Positions 7,322-14,346 of a DNA stretch of 64,000 nt are shown piece by piece. Position numbers and translations under genes: made by a program. The notes under the pieces were generated by a model. The model was not told the DNA's origin. It ran no database searches and saw only the letters and a list, made by a program, of their open reading frames with translations. This stretch comes from Streptomyces sp. NRRL WC-3742 (GTDB lineage Bacteria > Actinomycetota > Actinomycetes > Streptomycetales > Streptomycetaceae), in the NCBI RefSeq assembly GCF_000720635.1, contig NZ_JOCF01000019.1:29293-93292 (forward strand). The letters are read 5' to 3'. Position 1 is the stretch's first letter. Every line of letters begins with the position of its first letter.

Positions 7322-8230
7322 TCAGGCGAGGCCCTCGGCCAGCGCCTTCTCGGTCGCGGCCCGCACGGCGGCCTCGATCTCCGGGGTCAGCGGCACGCGC
7401 GGCGGGCGCACGGGGCCGCCGGGGCGACCGGCGATGTCCATGGACAGCTTGATCGCCTGGACGAACTCCGTCTTGGAGTCCCAGCGCAGCAGCGAGTGCA
7501 GCGACTTGTAGAGCGGCAGCGCCGTCTCCAGGTCCCCGTCGACGGCGGCCTGGTACAGCGCCACGGACGCCTCCGGCAGCGCGTTCGGGTAACCGGCGAT
7601 CCAGCCGACCGCACCGGCCAGCGCCAGCTCCAGCAGCACGTCGTCCGCACCGATCAGCAGGTCCAGCCCGGGGGCCAGTTCGGCGATCTCGTACGCCCGG
7701 CGCACGTCCCCGCTGAACTCCTTGACGGCGACGATCGAGCCGTCCTGGTGCAGCTCGGCCAGCAGCGAGGGCACCAGGTCGACCTTGGTGTCGATCGGGT
7801 TGTTGTACGCGACCACCGGCACCCCGGCCTTGGCGACCTCGGCGTAGTGGGCGCGCACCGAGGCGGCGTCGGCCCGGTAGGCGTTGGGCGGCAGCAGCAG
7901 GACGGAGCCGGCGCCGGCCTCGGCGGCCTGCTCGGCCCAGCGGCGGGACTCGGCGCTGCCGTAGGCGGCCACGCCGGGCATGACGCGGGAGCCGTCGCCG
8001 GCCGCCTCGACGGCAACCTCGACGATGCGGGTGCGCTCCTCGGCGGTGAGCGTCTGGTACTCGCCGAGCGAGCCGTTGGGGACGACGCCGTCGCAGCCGG
8101 ACTCGATCAGCCAGCGGACGTGCTCGGCGTACGCGTCGTAGTCGACGGACAGGTCCGGGCGCAGCGGGATCGCGGTGGCGACCATGATGCCGCGCCAGGG
8201 GCGGGTGGTGTCGTGCGCGGTGTGGGACAC
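7322..8230 (-). CDS. DapA/NanA-family lyase; probable 1-pyrroline-4-hydroxy-2-carboxylate deaminase
   Basis: This 302-residue TIM-barrel protein belongs to the dihydrodipicolinate synthase/N-acetylneuraminate lyase family. It shows the GSLGEYQTLTAEER phosphate/carboxylate loop near residue 50, the YNNP tyrosine segment and the Schiff-base lysine in VAVKEFSGD. In the hydroxyproline pathway a member of this family removes ammonia and water from the pyrroline product to give 2-oxoglutarate semialdehyde, which the neighbouring aldehyde dehydrogenase would take. Start is GTG 8230: AAGGAG sits 6 bases before it, whereas the ATG at 8257 would lie inside the putative operator. Lysine biosynthesis is unlikely given the context. 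Confidence 0.87.
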   Translation of the reverse strand: MSHTAHDTTRPWRGIMVATAIPLRPDLSVDYDAYAEHVRWLIESGCDGVVPNGSLGEYQTLTAEERTRIVEVAVEAAGDGSRVMPGVAAYGSAESRRWAEQAAEAGAGSVLLLPPNAYRADAASVRAHYAEVAKAGVPVVAYNNPIDTKVDLVPSLLAELHQDGSIVAVKEFSGDVRRAYEIAELAPGLDLLIGADDVLLELALAGAVGWIAGYPNALPEASVALYQAAVDGDLETALPLYKSLHSLLRWDSKTEFVQAIKLSMDIAGRPGGPVRPPRVPLTPEIEAAVRAATEKALAEGLA

Positions 8231-8250
8231 GGTGTTCTCCTTGGTGAGGT

Positions 8251-8261
8251 GTGACATTTTA
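8251..8261 (-). promoter_or_regulatory. Candidate GntR operator, site 2 (deaminase promoter)
   Basis: On the minus strand the site reads TAAAATGTCAC and overlaps a good -10 sequence (TAAAAT). It lies about 20 bases before the GTG start and just before the AAGGAG. It matches the sites before gntR and before the FAD oxidoreductase gene in the TAnnATGTCAC core. Confidence 0.5.
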
Positions 8262-8302
8262 TTAGTGGGGACAGGCCGGAGACAAGAGTCTCCGACCAAA
8301 GG

Positions 8303-8413
8303 TTCAGGAAATCGGGTCAGGAAATCGGGTCCACGAAGCCGGGTTCACGAGACCGGATTCACGAGACCGGGTTCACGAGACCGGGTTCACGAGACCGGGT
8401 TCACGAGACCGGG
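8303..8413. repeat. Array of eight 13-14-bp tandem repeats
   Basis: Units at 8303, 8317, 8330, 8344, 8358, 8372, 8386 and 8400. The last five are near-identical ttcacgagaccggg; the first three are diverged (ttcaggaaatcggg and ttccacgaagc-like). The array fills the leader between the dehydrogenase subunit gene and the deaminase promoter. It runs into the last codons and stop codon of the upstream gene, encoding its terminal PVS. The perfect units suggest recent slippage. There is no spacer/repeat alternation, so it is not a CRISPR array. Confidence 0.9.
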
Positions 8414-9792
8414 GGCTCCCCCGCCGCCAGTTGCGCCAGCGGCACCGGGCACCCGAACGGCCGCCGGTCGGGGCCCGAGTCCGAGGCACCCGCCAGACAG
8501 GCCACCGCCGGGCCGCACATCCGCCCCTGGCACCAGCCCATCCCGGCCCGGGTGAGCAGCTTGACGGTACGGGCGTCGCCCGCCCCCAGCTCCTCGACCG
8601 CCTCGCGCACCTTCGCGACCGGCACCTCCTCGCACCGGCAGACGTCGGTGTCCGGCCGCAGCCAGCCCGTCCAGCCCGGCCCGGGCCGGTGCGCGCCCGC
8701 CATCAGCTCGGCGAAGGCCCGCAGCCGCCCCCGCCGGCGCAGCAGCGCGCCCCGCGGGGCCACCCCGGCCACGGCGTACGCGGCCAGCGTGCCCTCGGCG
8801 ATCGCGAGGTCCGCGCCGCCGACGCCGTTGGTCTCCCCCGCGGACCACAGGCCCGGCACGCTGGTCGCCATCCGCTCGTCCACGGCCAGGGCCACCGCGC
8901 CGTCCGGGCAGGTCCGGGTGGCGGCGCCCAGCTCGGTGGCCAGGTCGATCTGCGGCAGCAGCCCGTGCCCGACGGCCAGCGCGTCGCAGTCGATGCGCCG
9001 CTCGCTGCCGGGCACCGGCCGCCAGTCGCCGTCCAGCCGGGCGACGGTGACGCCGGTGACCCGGTCCGTCCCGTGCGCCTCGACGACGGCGCTGCGCAGC
9101 CGCAGCCGGACGCGGTGGCGCAGCAGCGCCGTGCCGTGCCCGGCGCCCTCGACGAGCTTGGCGGGGACGGCCGCCAGCACGTCGGGCCGCCGGGCGTAGC
9201 CGAGGTATCCGGTGGCCTCGACCACCGCGGGCACCGAGGCCCCGGCGGTGACCAGCGAGGAGGCCGCCGCGAGCAGCAGCGGCCCGCTGCCGGCCACCAC
9301 GATCCGCCGCCCGGGCAGCACCAGGCCGGATTTCAGCATGGCCTGCGCGCCCCCGGCGGTGACGACCCCGGGCAGCGTCCAGCCGGGGAACGGCAGCTGC
9401 CGCTCGTACGCGCCGGTGGCGAGCAGCACGTGCCGCGCCCGCAGGGCCGTACGGTCCCCGGCGTCCGGCCCGCGCGTGACGTGCACGGTCCAGCCCCGGT
9501 CGGTGCGCTCCAGCGCCCACACCTGGTGCCCGCCGCGGAACTGCGCGCGCGACTGCGCGGCCAGCCGCCCGGCCAGGCCCGTGTAGACGGACCACCCGTG
9601 GTGCAGCCGGTCCGGCCGGGCGGCGCCCATCCCGGGCGCCGGGTGGCGGTAGTACTGCCCGCCGGTGGCCCCGGAGCCGTCCAGCAGGACGCAGCGCAGC
9701 CCCAGGTCGGCGGCGGTCACGGCGGCGGCCAGCCCTGCGGGGCCAGCGCCGATCACCACCAGGTCGAACGCGTCAGACGGCGAGGTCGGCAC
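8401..9792 (-). CDS. FAD/NAD(P)-binding oxidoreductase with C-terminal BFD-like [2Fe-2S] domain (D-hydroxyproline dehydrogenase subunit)
   Basis: This 463-residue flavoprotein starts with a dinucleotide-binding motif (VVIGAGPAGLAAAV) and has a second nucleotide-binding region (RIVVAGSGPLLLAAA). It ends with four clustered cysteines in VCRCEEVPV and GMGWCQGRMCG, the BFD-like [2Fe-2S] site seen in opine/nopaline oxidase A and heterotetrameric sarcosine oxidase subunits. Together with the following small ferredoxin-like protein and the DadA-type flavoprotein it matches heteromeric D-hydroxyproline dehydrogenases that pass electrons to the respiratory chain. It overlaps the 2Fe-2S gene by 20 bp. 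The terminal PVS is encoded by a tandem-repeat unit, so the true C-terminus may vary between strains. Confidence 0.85.
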   Translation of the reverse strand: MPTSPSDAFDLVVIGAGPAGLAAAVTAADLGLRCVLLDGSGATGGQYYRHPAPGMGAARPDRLHHGWSVYTGLAGRLAAQSRAQFRGGHQVWALERTDRGWTVHVTRGPDAGDRTALRARHVLLATGAYERQLPFPGWTLPGVVTAGGAQAMLKSGLVLPGRRIVVAGSGPLLLAAASSLVTAGASVPAVVEATGYLGYARRPDVLAAVPAKLVEGAGHGTALLRHRVRLRLRSAVVEAHGTDRVTGVTVARLDGDWRPVPGSERRIDCDALAVGHGLLPQIDLATELGAATRTCPDGAVALAVDERMATSVPGLWSAGETNGVGGADLAIAEGTLAAYAVAGVAPRGALLRRRGRLRAFAELMAGAHRPGPGWTGWLRPDTDVCRCEEVPVAKVREAVEELGAGDARTVKLLTRAGMGWCQGRMCGPAVACLAGASDSGPDRRPFGCPVPLAQLAAGEPPVS

Positions 9793-10093
9793 GGCCGTGG
9801 CCCTCCTGGGTGGTGACGACGGTGCCCGGCTCGGCGGGCAGCAGGCAGGTGCGCTGGTTGGGCCGGCCGTCGACGACGGCCAGGCAGTCGAAGCAGGCGC
9901 CGATCCCGCAGAACACCCCGCGCGGCCGCCCGCCGACGCGGGTGGTGCGCCAGGCGAGCACGCCGTCCGCCCAGAGCGCGGCGGCGATCGACTGCCCGGG
10001 CAGCGCGGGCACGGCCCGGCCGTCGAACTCGATGTGGTGGGCGGGCCCGGGCTCTGCCCCGACCAGCCCGGCGGGGGTACGGCGGCGGCTCAT
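9773..10093 (-). CDS. Small (2Fe-2S)-binding subunit of the dehydrogenase
   Basis: A 106-residue ferredoxin-fold protein with the spacing C-x4-C-x2-C then a distant Cys (FCGIGACFDCLAVVDG and QRTCLLP), the plant-type [2Fe-2S] pattern of HcnA/SoxA-like small subunits. It would carry electrons between the two flavoproteins encoded on either side. ATG 10093 has GGAGAGG six bases upstream; the longer frame to 10159 would overlap the preceding gene and adds no homology. It is coupled to the downstream subunit by a 20-bp overlap. Confidence 0.85.
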   Translation of the reverse strand: MSRRRTPAGLVGAEPGPAHHIEFDGRAVPALPGQSIAAALWADGVLAWRTTRVGGRPRGVFCGIGACFDCLAVVDGRPNQRTCLLPAEPGTVVTTQEGHGRADLAV

Positions 10094-10136
10094 CGGCGGC
10101 CTCTCCAATCCAGCGACGATCCAGAAATCTCGGACA

Positions 10137-11294
10137 TCAGGCGGGGAACCGGTCGGCACGGAACGGCGCGAGGTCCAGCTCCGGCCGCTTTCCGGTCAGC
10201 TGCTCGCTGATCAGCAGCCCGGTGGCCGGGGCCAGCCCGATGCCGGCCCCCTCGTGCCCGCAGGCGTGGTACAGCCCGGGCACCCGGGCGTCCGCCCCGA
10301 TGGCCGGCAGGTGGTCCGGCAGGTACGGGCGGAAGCCCCGGTAGGCCCGCATCACGGTCACCTCGGCGAGCACCGGGAACAGCGCGGCGGCCTGCCCGGC
10401 GAGCCGGCGCAGGACCTCCTGGGAGAGCGTGCGGTCGAAGCCCACGCGCTCCCGGCTGGCGCCGATCAGCACCGGCCCGCCGGGGGTGCCCTCGACGACG
10501 CCGGAGGTCTGGAGGTCCGCCGATCCGCTGGCCACGTCGGCCACGTAGTCGGCGGCGTACACCTTGTGCCGCACGATCCTGGGCAGCGGCTCGGTGACGA
10601 GCACGAAGCCGCGCCGGGGCATCACCGGCAGGTTCACCCCGGCCAGGGCCGCCAGTTCGCCGCCCCAGGTCCCGGCCGCGTTGACGACGGCGGGCGCGGC
10701 CAGCTCGCGCCGCTCGGTCCGTACGCCGCGCACCGCACCGTCCGGGCCCAGGTCGACGGCGGTGACGCTCTCGCCGGTGATCAGCTCGGCGCCCATCCGG
10801 CGGGCCTCGCGCAGCAGGTGGGCGGCGGCGAGGGCGGGCTGGACCTGGGCGTCCTGCGGGTAGAGGAACCCTCCGGCGAGCCCGGGGGCGAGGTGCGGCT
10901 CCAGCTCGTGCAGCCGCTCGGCGGGGACCTCCTCGGCCTCCACGCCCACCGAACGCTGCTCGGCGGCGAACTCCCGCAGCGCCCGCTGTCCGTCGGCGGT
11001 GGAGGCGACGACCACCCCGCCCTTTGGCTCGTACTCCGTGACCGGGCCGAGCACCTCGGCGAGTTCGCGCCAGAGCCGGGTGCTCAGCAGCGCGAGGTCG
11101 AGTTCGGGCCCTGGCTCCTTGTCGGAGACCAGCAGATTGCCCTCGCCGGCGCCGGTCGTCCCGCCGGCCACCGGCCCGCGGTCGACGACGGCCACGGCGA
11201 GCCCGGCGCGGGCGGCGTAGTACGCGCAGGCGGCGCCGACCACTCCGGCGCCGACCACGACGACGTCCAGGGGAGGTCTCCGAGTCATCAGCAC
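10137..11294 (-). CDS. FAD-dependent oxidoreductase, DadA/HcnC type (catalytic D-hydroxyproline dehydrogenase subunit)
   Basis: About 385 residues of the glycine/D-amino-acid oxidase family. The N-terminal FAD site is VVVVGAGVVGAACAYYAARAG, followed by GTTGAGEGNLL, and the C-terminal flavin/substrate segment includes GFRPYLPDHLPAIG and CGHEGAGIGLAPATG. In hydroxyproline clusters this subunit oxidises cis-4-hydroxy-D-proline to the pyrroline. It is the first gene of the operon. No ribosome-binding site is visible before GTG 11294 or ATG 11288, and a -10-like TATTAC lies about 8 bases upstream, so the message may be leaderless; the choice between the two starts is open. Confidence 0.86.
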   Translation of the reverse strand: MLMTRRPPLDVVVVGAGVVGAACAYYAARAGLAVAVVDRGPVAGGTTGAGEGNLLVSDKEPGPELDLALLSTRLWRELAEVLGPVTEYEPKGGVVVASTADGQRALREFAAEQRSVGVEAEEVPAERLHELEPHLAPGLAGGFLYPQDAQVQPALAAAHLLREARRMGAELITGESVTAVDLGPDGAVRGVRTERRELAAPAVVNAAGTWGGELAALAGVNLPVMPRRGFVLVTEPLPRIVRHKVYAADYVADVASGSADLQTSGVVEGTPGGPVLIGASRERVGFDRTLSQEVLRRLAGQAAALFPVLAEVTVMRAYRGFRPYLPDHLPAIGADARVPGLYHACGHEGAGIGLAPATGLLISEQLTGKRPELDLAPFRADRFPA

Positions 11295-11299
11295 GCCAG

Positions 11300-11310
11300 T
11301 AATATGTCAC
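11300..11310 (-). promoter_or_regulatory. Candidate GntR operator, site 3 (dehydrogenase operon promoter)
   Basis: TAATATGTCAC on the plus strand, within the perfect dyad ATGT-C-ACAT (11304-11312). On the minus strand it overlaps the -10-like TATTAC that would serve the first gene of the catabolic operon. It shares the TAnnATGTCAC core with sites 1 and 2. Confidence 0.5.
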
Positions 11311-11345
11311 ATGCCATCCACCCTGCCAAGGCTTCCGGAACGGCG

Positions 11346-11372
11346 AAAAGCCCCGGCCAGCGGGCCGGGGCT
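11346..11372 (-). terminator. Terminator of tatC
   Basis: Perfect 10-bp stem agccccggcc / ggccggggct with loop agcg (11349-11372). It is preceded on the plus strand by AAAA, which gives a U-run in the minus-strand message. It lies 28 bp after the tatC stop and also insulates the catabolic operon promoter. Confidence 0.85.
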
Positions 11373-11399
11373 CCTCGCTCGACGATCACGGGATCAGGA

Positions 11400-12344
11400 T
11401 CAGGTGATGTCGTCCATCTGCTCGCGGCGCGCCGCCGGCACCGGCGCCGCGCTCGCCACCGGGGCGCCCGAGGCGTGCACGCCCTCGACGCCCGCGACCG
11501 GCTGCACCGACAGGTCCAGGTGCGAGGCTTCCTCGTCGTCCAGGTCCGCGTCCGGGTTGCGGCGCCGCCTGCGCCGGTCGTTCAGCAGCGCGATGCCCAC
11601 CGCGATGAAGTACAGCGCCCAGATCGGCGCGGCCAGCGCCAGCATGCTCACCGGGTCCGCGCTCGGCATCGCGAAGGCCGCGAACACCGTGATCGCCATG
11701 ACCATCCCGCGCCACCAGCCCAGCAGCCGCTTGCCGGTGACCATGCCGATCATGTTCATCATCACGAGCAGCAGGGGGAACTCGAAGGCCAGCCCGAAGA
11801 CCAGCACCATCCGCGTCGCGATGTCGAAGTAGTCGTTCGGCGGCAGGATCGGCGTGGTCTGGTCCGGGGTGAACTGGATCAGCACCTCGACGGTCGTCGG
11901 CAGCACCAGGAAGGCCACGGCCACGCCCGCCAGGAACAGCGGCGCCCCGCACACCATGAAGATGACGCTGTACTTCTTCTCGTGCTTGTGCAGACCGGGC
12001 GCCACGAACGCCCACACCTGCCAGAGCCAGACCGGCACCGCACCCACCACACCGGCCGTCAGCGCCACCTGGAGCATCCAGGTGAAACCGGAGGTCAGCC
12101 CGATGTTGGAGACCTGCGCGCACTTCCCGTGGTAGTCCTTCGCCGTGTCCGTGGTGCACTGCGGCAGCGGCTTGAGCAGGAAGGTCTCGATCTGCTTGTG
12201 GTAGATCAGGGCGACGATCGTGATCACCACGATCGCCAGGACCGACTTCACCACCCGGTTGCGCAGTTCCCGCAGGTGGTCGGCCAGAGCCATCCGCCCC
12301 TCAGGATTCTTGGACGCCTTCGGCGCCTTGGAAAGCTTGCTCAA
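11400..12344 (-). CDS. tatC: Sec-independent (Tat) protein translocase subunit TatC
   Basis: The 314-residue core membrane receptor of the twin-arginine pathway. It opens with the conserved cytoplasmic ALADHLRELRNRVVKS, followed by about six membrane segments, including ALTAGVVGAVPVWLWQVWAFVAPGL and the family-typical FVAPGLHKHEKK loop. The last about 50 residues form a charged and proline/alanine-rich cytoplasmic tail (NDRRRRRRNPDADLDDEE), as is usual in actinobacteria. The tatA gene is upstream on the same strand, 86 bp away, so they are probably co-transcribed. Start ATG 12344 gives the normal N-terminus. Confidence 0.97.
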   Translation of the reverse strand: MSKLSKAPKASKNPEGRMALADHLRELRNRVVKSVLAIVVITIVALIYHKQIETFLLKPLPQCTTDTAKDYHGKCAQVSNIGLTSGFTWMLQVALTAGVVGAVPVWLWQVWAFVAPGLHKHEKKYSVIFMVCGAPLFLAGVAVAFLVLPTTVEVLIQFTPDQTTPILPPNDYFDIATRMVLVFGLAFEFPLLLVMMNMIGMVTGKRLLGWWRGMVMAITVFAAFAMPSADPVSMLALAAPIWALYFIAVGIALLNDRRRRRRNPDADLDDEEASHLDLSVQPVAGVEGVHASGAPVASAAPVPAARREQMDDIT

Positions 12345-12430
12345 CCCCGGTCCTCAGAAGATCGTGCGTAGAGGCCCGCCGGTCGACGGGCCTGAGTGGT
12401 CGCGCAGGTCACGCCTGGACGACGGGCGGC

Positions 12431-12709
12431 TCAGCGCCGCCCTTCGCCCTCGGCCTCGGTCACCGGACGGGCCGTGGAGGAGGCACCCGGCGCGGACTGG
12501 ACGGTCTTCTCCGACGGACCGCCGGACACCGCCTCCGGAGCGGCGGGCGGCGCCGCCGGCTCCCCGTCCGTCCTCATCGCCTTGGCCTCGCTCTTGAGGA
12601 TGCGCAGCGACTGCCCCAGCGACCGCGCCACACCGGGCAGCCTCTTGGCTCCGAACAGCACGATGGCGAAGATCACGACCACCACGATCGCGGTCATCGA
12701 GATGCGCAT
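12431..12709 (-). CDS. tatA: Twin-arginine translocase subunit TatA
   Basis: A 92-residue protein with the TatA layout: one N-terminal membrane helix (MTAIVVVVIFAIVLFGAKRLP) containing the FGxKrLP hinge, an amphipathic helix (GVARSLGQSLRILKSEAKAM), and an acidic, disordered tail. It oligomerises to form the pore used by TatC-bound substrates. Start ATG 12709 has GAAGGTGG before it; ATG 12697 is an alternative that would still keep the whole membrane helix. No tatB is seen here, which is normal for the tatAC locus of streptomycetes. Confidence 0.95.
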   Translation of the reverse strand: MRISMTAIVVVVIFAIVLFGAKRLPGVARSLGQSLRILKSEAKAMRTDGEPAAPPAAPEAVSGGPSEKTVQSAPGASSTARPVTEAEGEGRR

Positions 12710-12924
12710 GCGCGACCACCTTCACTCATGGCGGCCCACCGGGCCGTCCGCGCGGATCGTAACCGCTGCGGATGACGCCCCGACGACGACCGCCCGAACA
12801 GGACAGCGGCCCCCGACGGACGGTGCGGGAGTTTCAGGAGCCATCTGAGAGCGTAACCCGCCCTCACGCCCGTGCATCAGCCCCGGTACCGCCGAACCCG
12901 CGACCTGTGCTATCGCTCCCGTGG

Positions 12925-13104
12925 TCAGTGCTGTCGGGGGACGGCGGCGGAGAGGTCCTCCGCCGCCTCCGCGAGCGCCCGGGAGGCCGCGTCCACGCCC
13001 TTGGCCAGCACCCGCACGTCCGCCCAGAGCCGGATCGCGAGGACCCCGAGGACCAGCAGGCCCGAGGTGGCGAGCAGGACGGCGGCGACGAGCATCCAGG
13101 ACAT
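12925..13104 (-). CDS. Small single-pass membrane protein, unknown function
   Basis: 59 residues beginning MSWMLVAAVLLATSGLLVLG, a single membrane helix, followed by an amphipathic coiled segment rich in alanine, valine and acidic residues (LAKGVDAASRALAEAAEDL). I do not recognise a named domain. The size, the TM-plus-helix layout and the fixed place between tatA and the pafBC genes suggest a conserved streptomycete protein, possibly with a role near the Tat membrane complex, but that is only inference from position. I take ATG 13104; an upstream in-frame GTG at 13113 adds three residues. Confidence 0.65.
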   Translation of the reverse strand: MSWMLVAAVLLATSGLLVLGVLAIRLWADVRVLAKGVDAASRALAEAAEDLSAAVPRQH

Positions 13105-13155
13105 GCGCCCCACCCTATACGCGCGCGCCCACGCCGAAACGCGCCCGAACGGCCG

Positions 13156-13386
13156 CTACCCGTCCACCGGCACGAGCCGCATGGTGCGCACCCCCGCCGC
13201 CGTGAGCGCCTCGACGATCTTCGCCCCCGCGGCCTTGCGCACCGCCGCCCCGCAGCGCGGACAGCCGAAGCTGTAGTGCGCCTGCTCGGGGGTGCGCCCC
13301 AGCGTCAGCCGGAAGTCCTCCGCCGGGAGCTCCACCTTCTCCCGGCACTGCGAGCAGTACACCTTGAACCTGGTCCCGGCTTCCAC
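13156..13386 (-). CDS. Small zinc-ribbon protein
   Basis: 76 residues with two CxxC knuckles (VYCSQCREKVELP and GCPRCGAAVRKA) that would bind one zinc ion, as in FmdB-like and rubredoxin-like ribbons. The C-terminal part (IVEALTAAGVRTMRLVP) is a helix. The GTG start lies 3 bp after the pafC stop codon, so it is almost certainly translated from the pafBC message. Function unknown; a regulatory or nucleic-acid-binding role is possible. The tight coupling with the WYL regulators is the only functional hint. Confidence 0.75.
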   Translation of the reverse strand: MEAGTRFKVYCSQCREKVELPAEDFRLTLGRTPEQAHYSFGCPRCGAAVRKAAGAKIVEALTAAGVRTMRLVPVDG

Positions 13387-13389
13387 CCC

Positions 13390-14346
13390 TCAGGCCCGCC
13401 CCTCCCCGTAGGCGGCCAGCGCCTCCCGCGCGGCCGAACGCGCCTGCTCCGCCAGCTCCGGCGGGGAGACGATGCGCCCGTCCCGGCCCAGCCGCAGCGC
13501 CAGCGGGCGCAGCTGGGAGGGGTCGGCGCTGCGCAGGGTGATCCGCAGCCCGCCGTCGGGCAGTTCCTCGGCCGTGTCGTGGGTGTAGTACTCGGCCACC
13601 CAGCGCCCGCCGGAGGACACCTCGACGACCACCTCCGGGTCGTCCGCCGCCGGGTTGACCAGCCCGCCGCTCAGGTCGCGCGGCTCGCGCCGGGGCGGGT
13701 CCGCCGGGACGTCCAGCACCCGGATCTCCGCGACCCGGTCCAGCCGGAACATCCGGTGGTCCTCCGAGGTGCGGCACCACGCCTCCAGGTAGGTGTGCCC
13801 CTCGGTGAGCAGCCGGATCGGGTCCACCTCGCGCTCGGTCATCCCGCCGCGCCCGTGCGAGTAGTACCGCAGCCACAGCCGCCGGCCCTCGCTGAGCGCC
13901 CGGTCGATGTCCGCGAAGACGTGGCTCTCCGCCTCGAAGGTCACCCCGACGCGGGCGCTGCCCTCGGCGCTCTCCCCGGCCGCGTTCTCGATCTTGGCGA
14001 CGGCCCGGGTGAGCGCCTCGCGGTCCCCGGCCCGCAGCCCGGGCAGCCCGGCCACCGCGCGGGCGGCCACCAGCAGCGCGGTCGCCTCGTCGGCGGCCAG
14101 GCGCAGCGGCTGCGCCACGTCGTCGACGTTGTGCCACCAGATCCGCTCGCCGTCGGTGTCGATGTCGAGCAGGTCCCCGCCGCGGAAGCTGGTGCCGCAC
14201 ATCGGCAGCACGTTGAGGTCCCCGATCAGCTCCCGCTCGGAGATCCCGAACGCCCGCGCCACCTCGGCCACCTCGGCGCCGGGCCGCTCCCGCAGGTAGG
14301 TGACCAGCGACAGCATCCGTCGCGTCTGGTCGATCGCATTGCTCAT
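13390..14346 (-). CDS. pafC: WYL-domain transcriptional regulator PafC
   Basis: This 318-residue protein carries an N-terminal winged HTH (ERPGAEVAEVARAFGISERELIGDLNVL) and a WYL domain with the ligand-binding strand pattern (RRLWLRYYSHGRGGMTEREVDPIRLLTEGHTYLEAWC), plus the WCX tail. In mycobacteria PafB and PafC form a complex that activates the LexA-independent DNA-damage response. Their genes sit next to the Pup ligase gene, as here. It overlaps pafB by 4 bp (ATGA), so the two subunits are made in step. Start ATG 14346. Confidence 0.92.
   Translation of the reverse strand: MSNAIDQTRRMLSLVTYLRERPGAEVAEVARAFGISERELIGDLNVLPMCGTSFRGGDLLDIDTDGERIWWHNVDDVAQPLRLAADEATALLVAARAVAGLPGLRAGDREALTRAVAKIENAAGESAEGSARVGVTFEAESHVFADIDRALSEGRRLWLRYYSHGRGGMTEREVDPIRLLTEGHTYLEAWCRTSEDHRMFRLDRVAEIRVLDVPADPPRREPRDLSGGLVNPAADDPEVVVEVSSGGRWVAEYYTHDTAEELPDGGLRITLRSADPSQLRPLALRLGRDGRIVSPPELAEQARSAAREALAAYGEGRA

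Noticed and set aside
7322..8230. Lysine-biosynthesis dapA
   Set aside because: Family is right, but the gene lies between epimerase and dehydrogenase genes of hydroxyproline catabolism and near a shared catabolic motif.
6440..8254. Plus-strand 604-codon frame opposite epimerase and deaminase genes
   Set aside because: Shadow frame; both minus-strand genes have full catalytic motifs.
8303..8413. CRISPR array
   Set aside because: Units are 14 bp and contiguous, with no spacers and no cas genes nearby.
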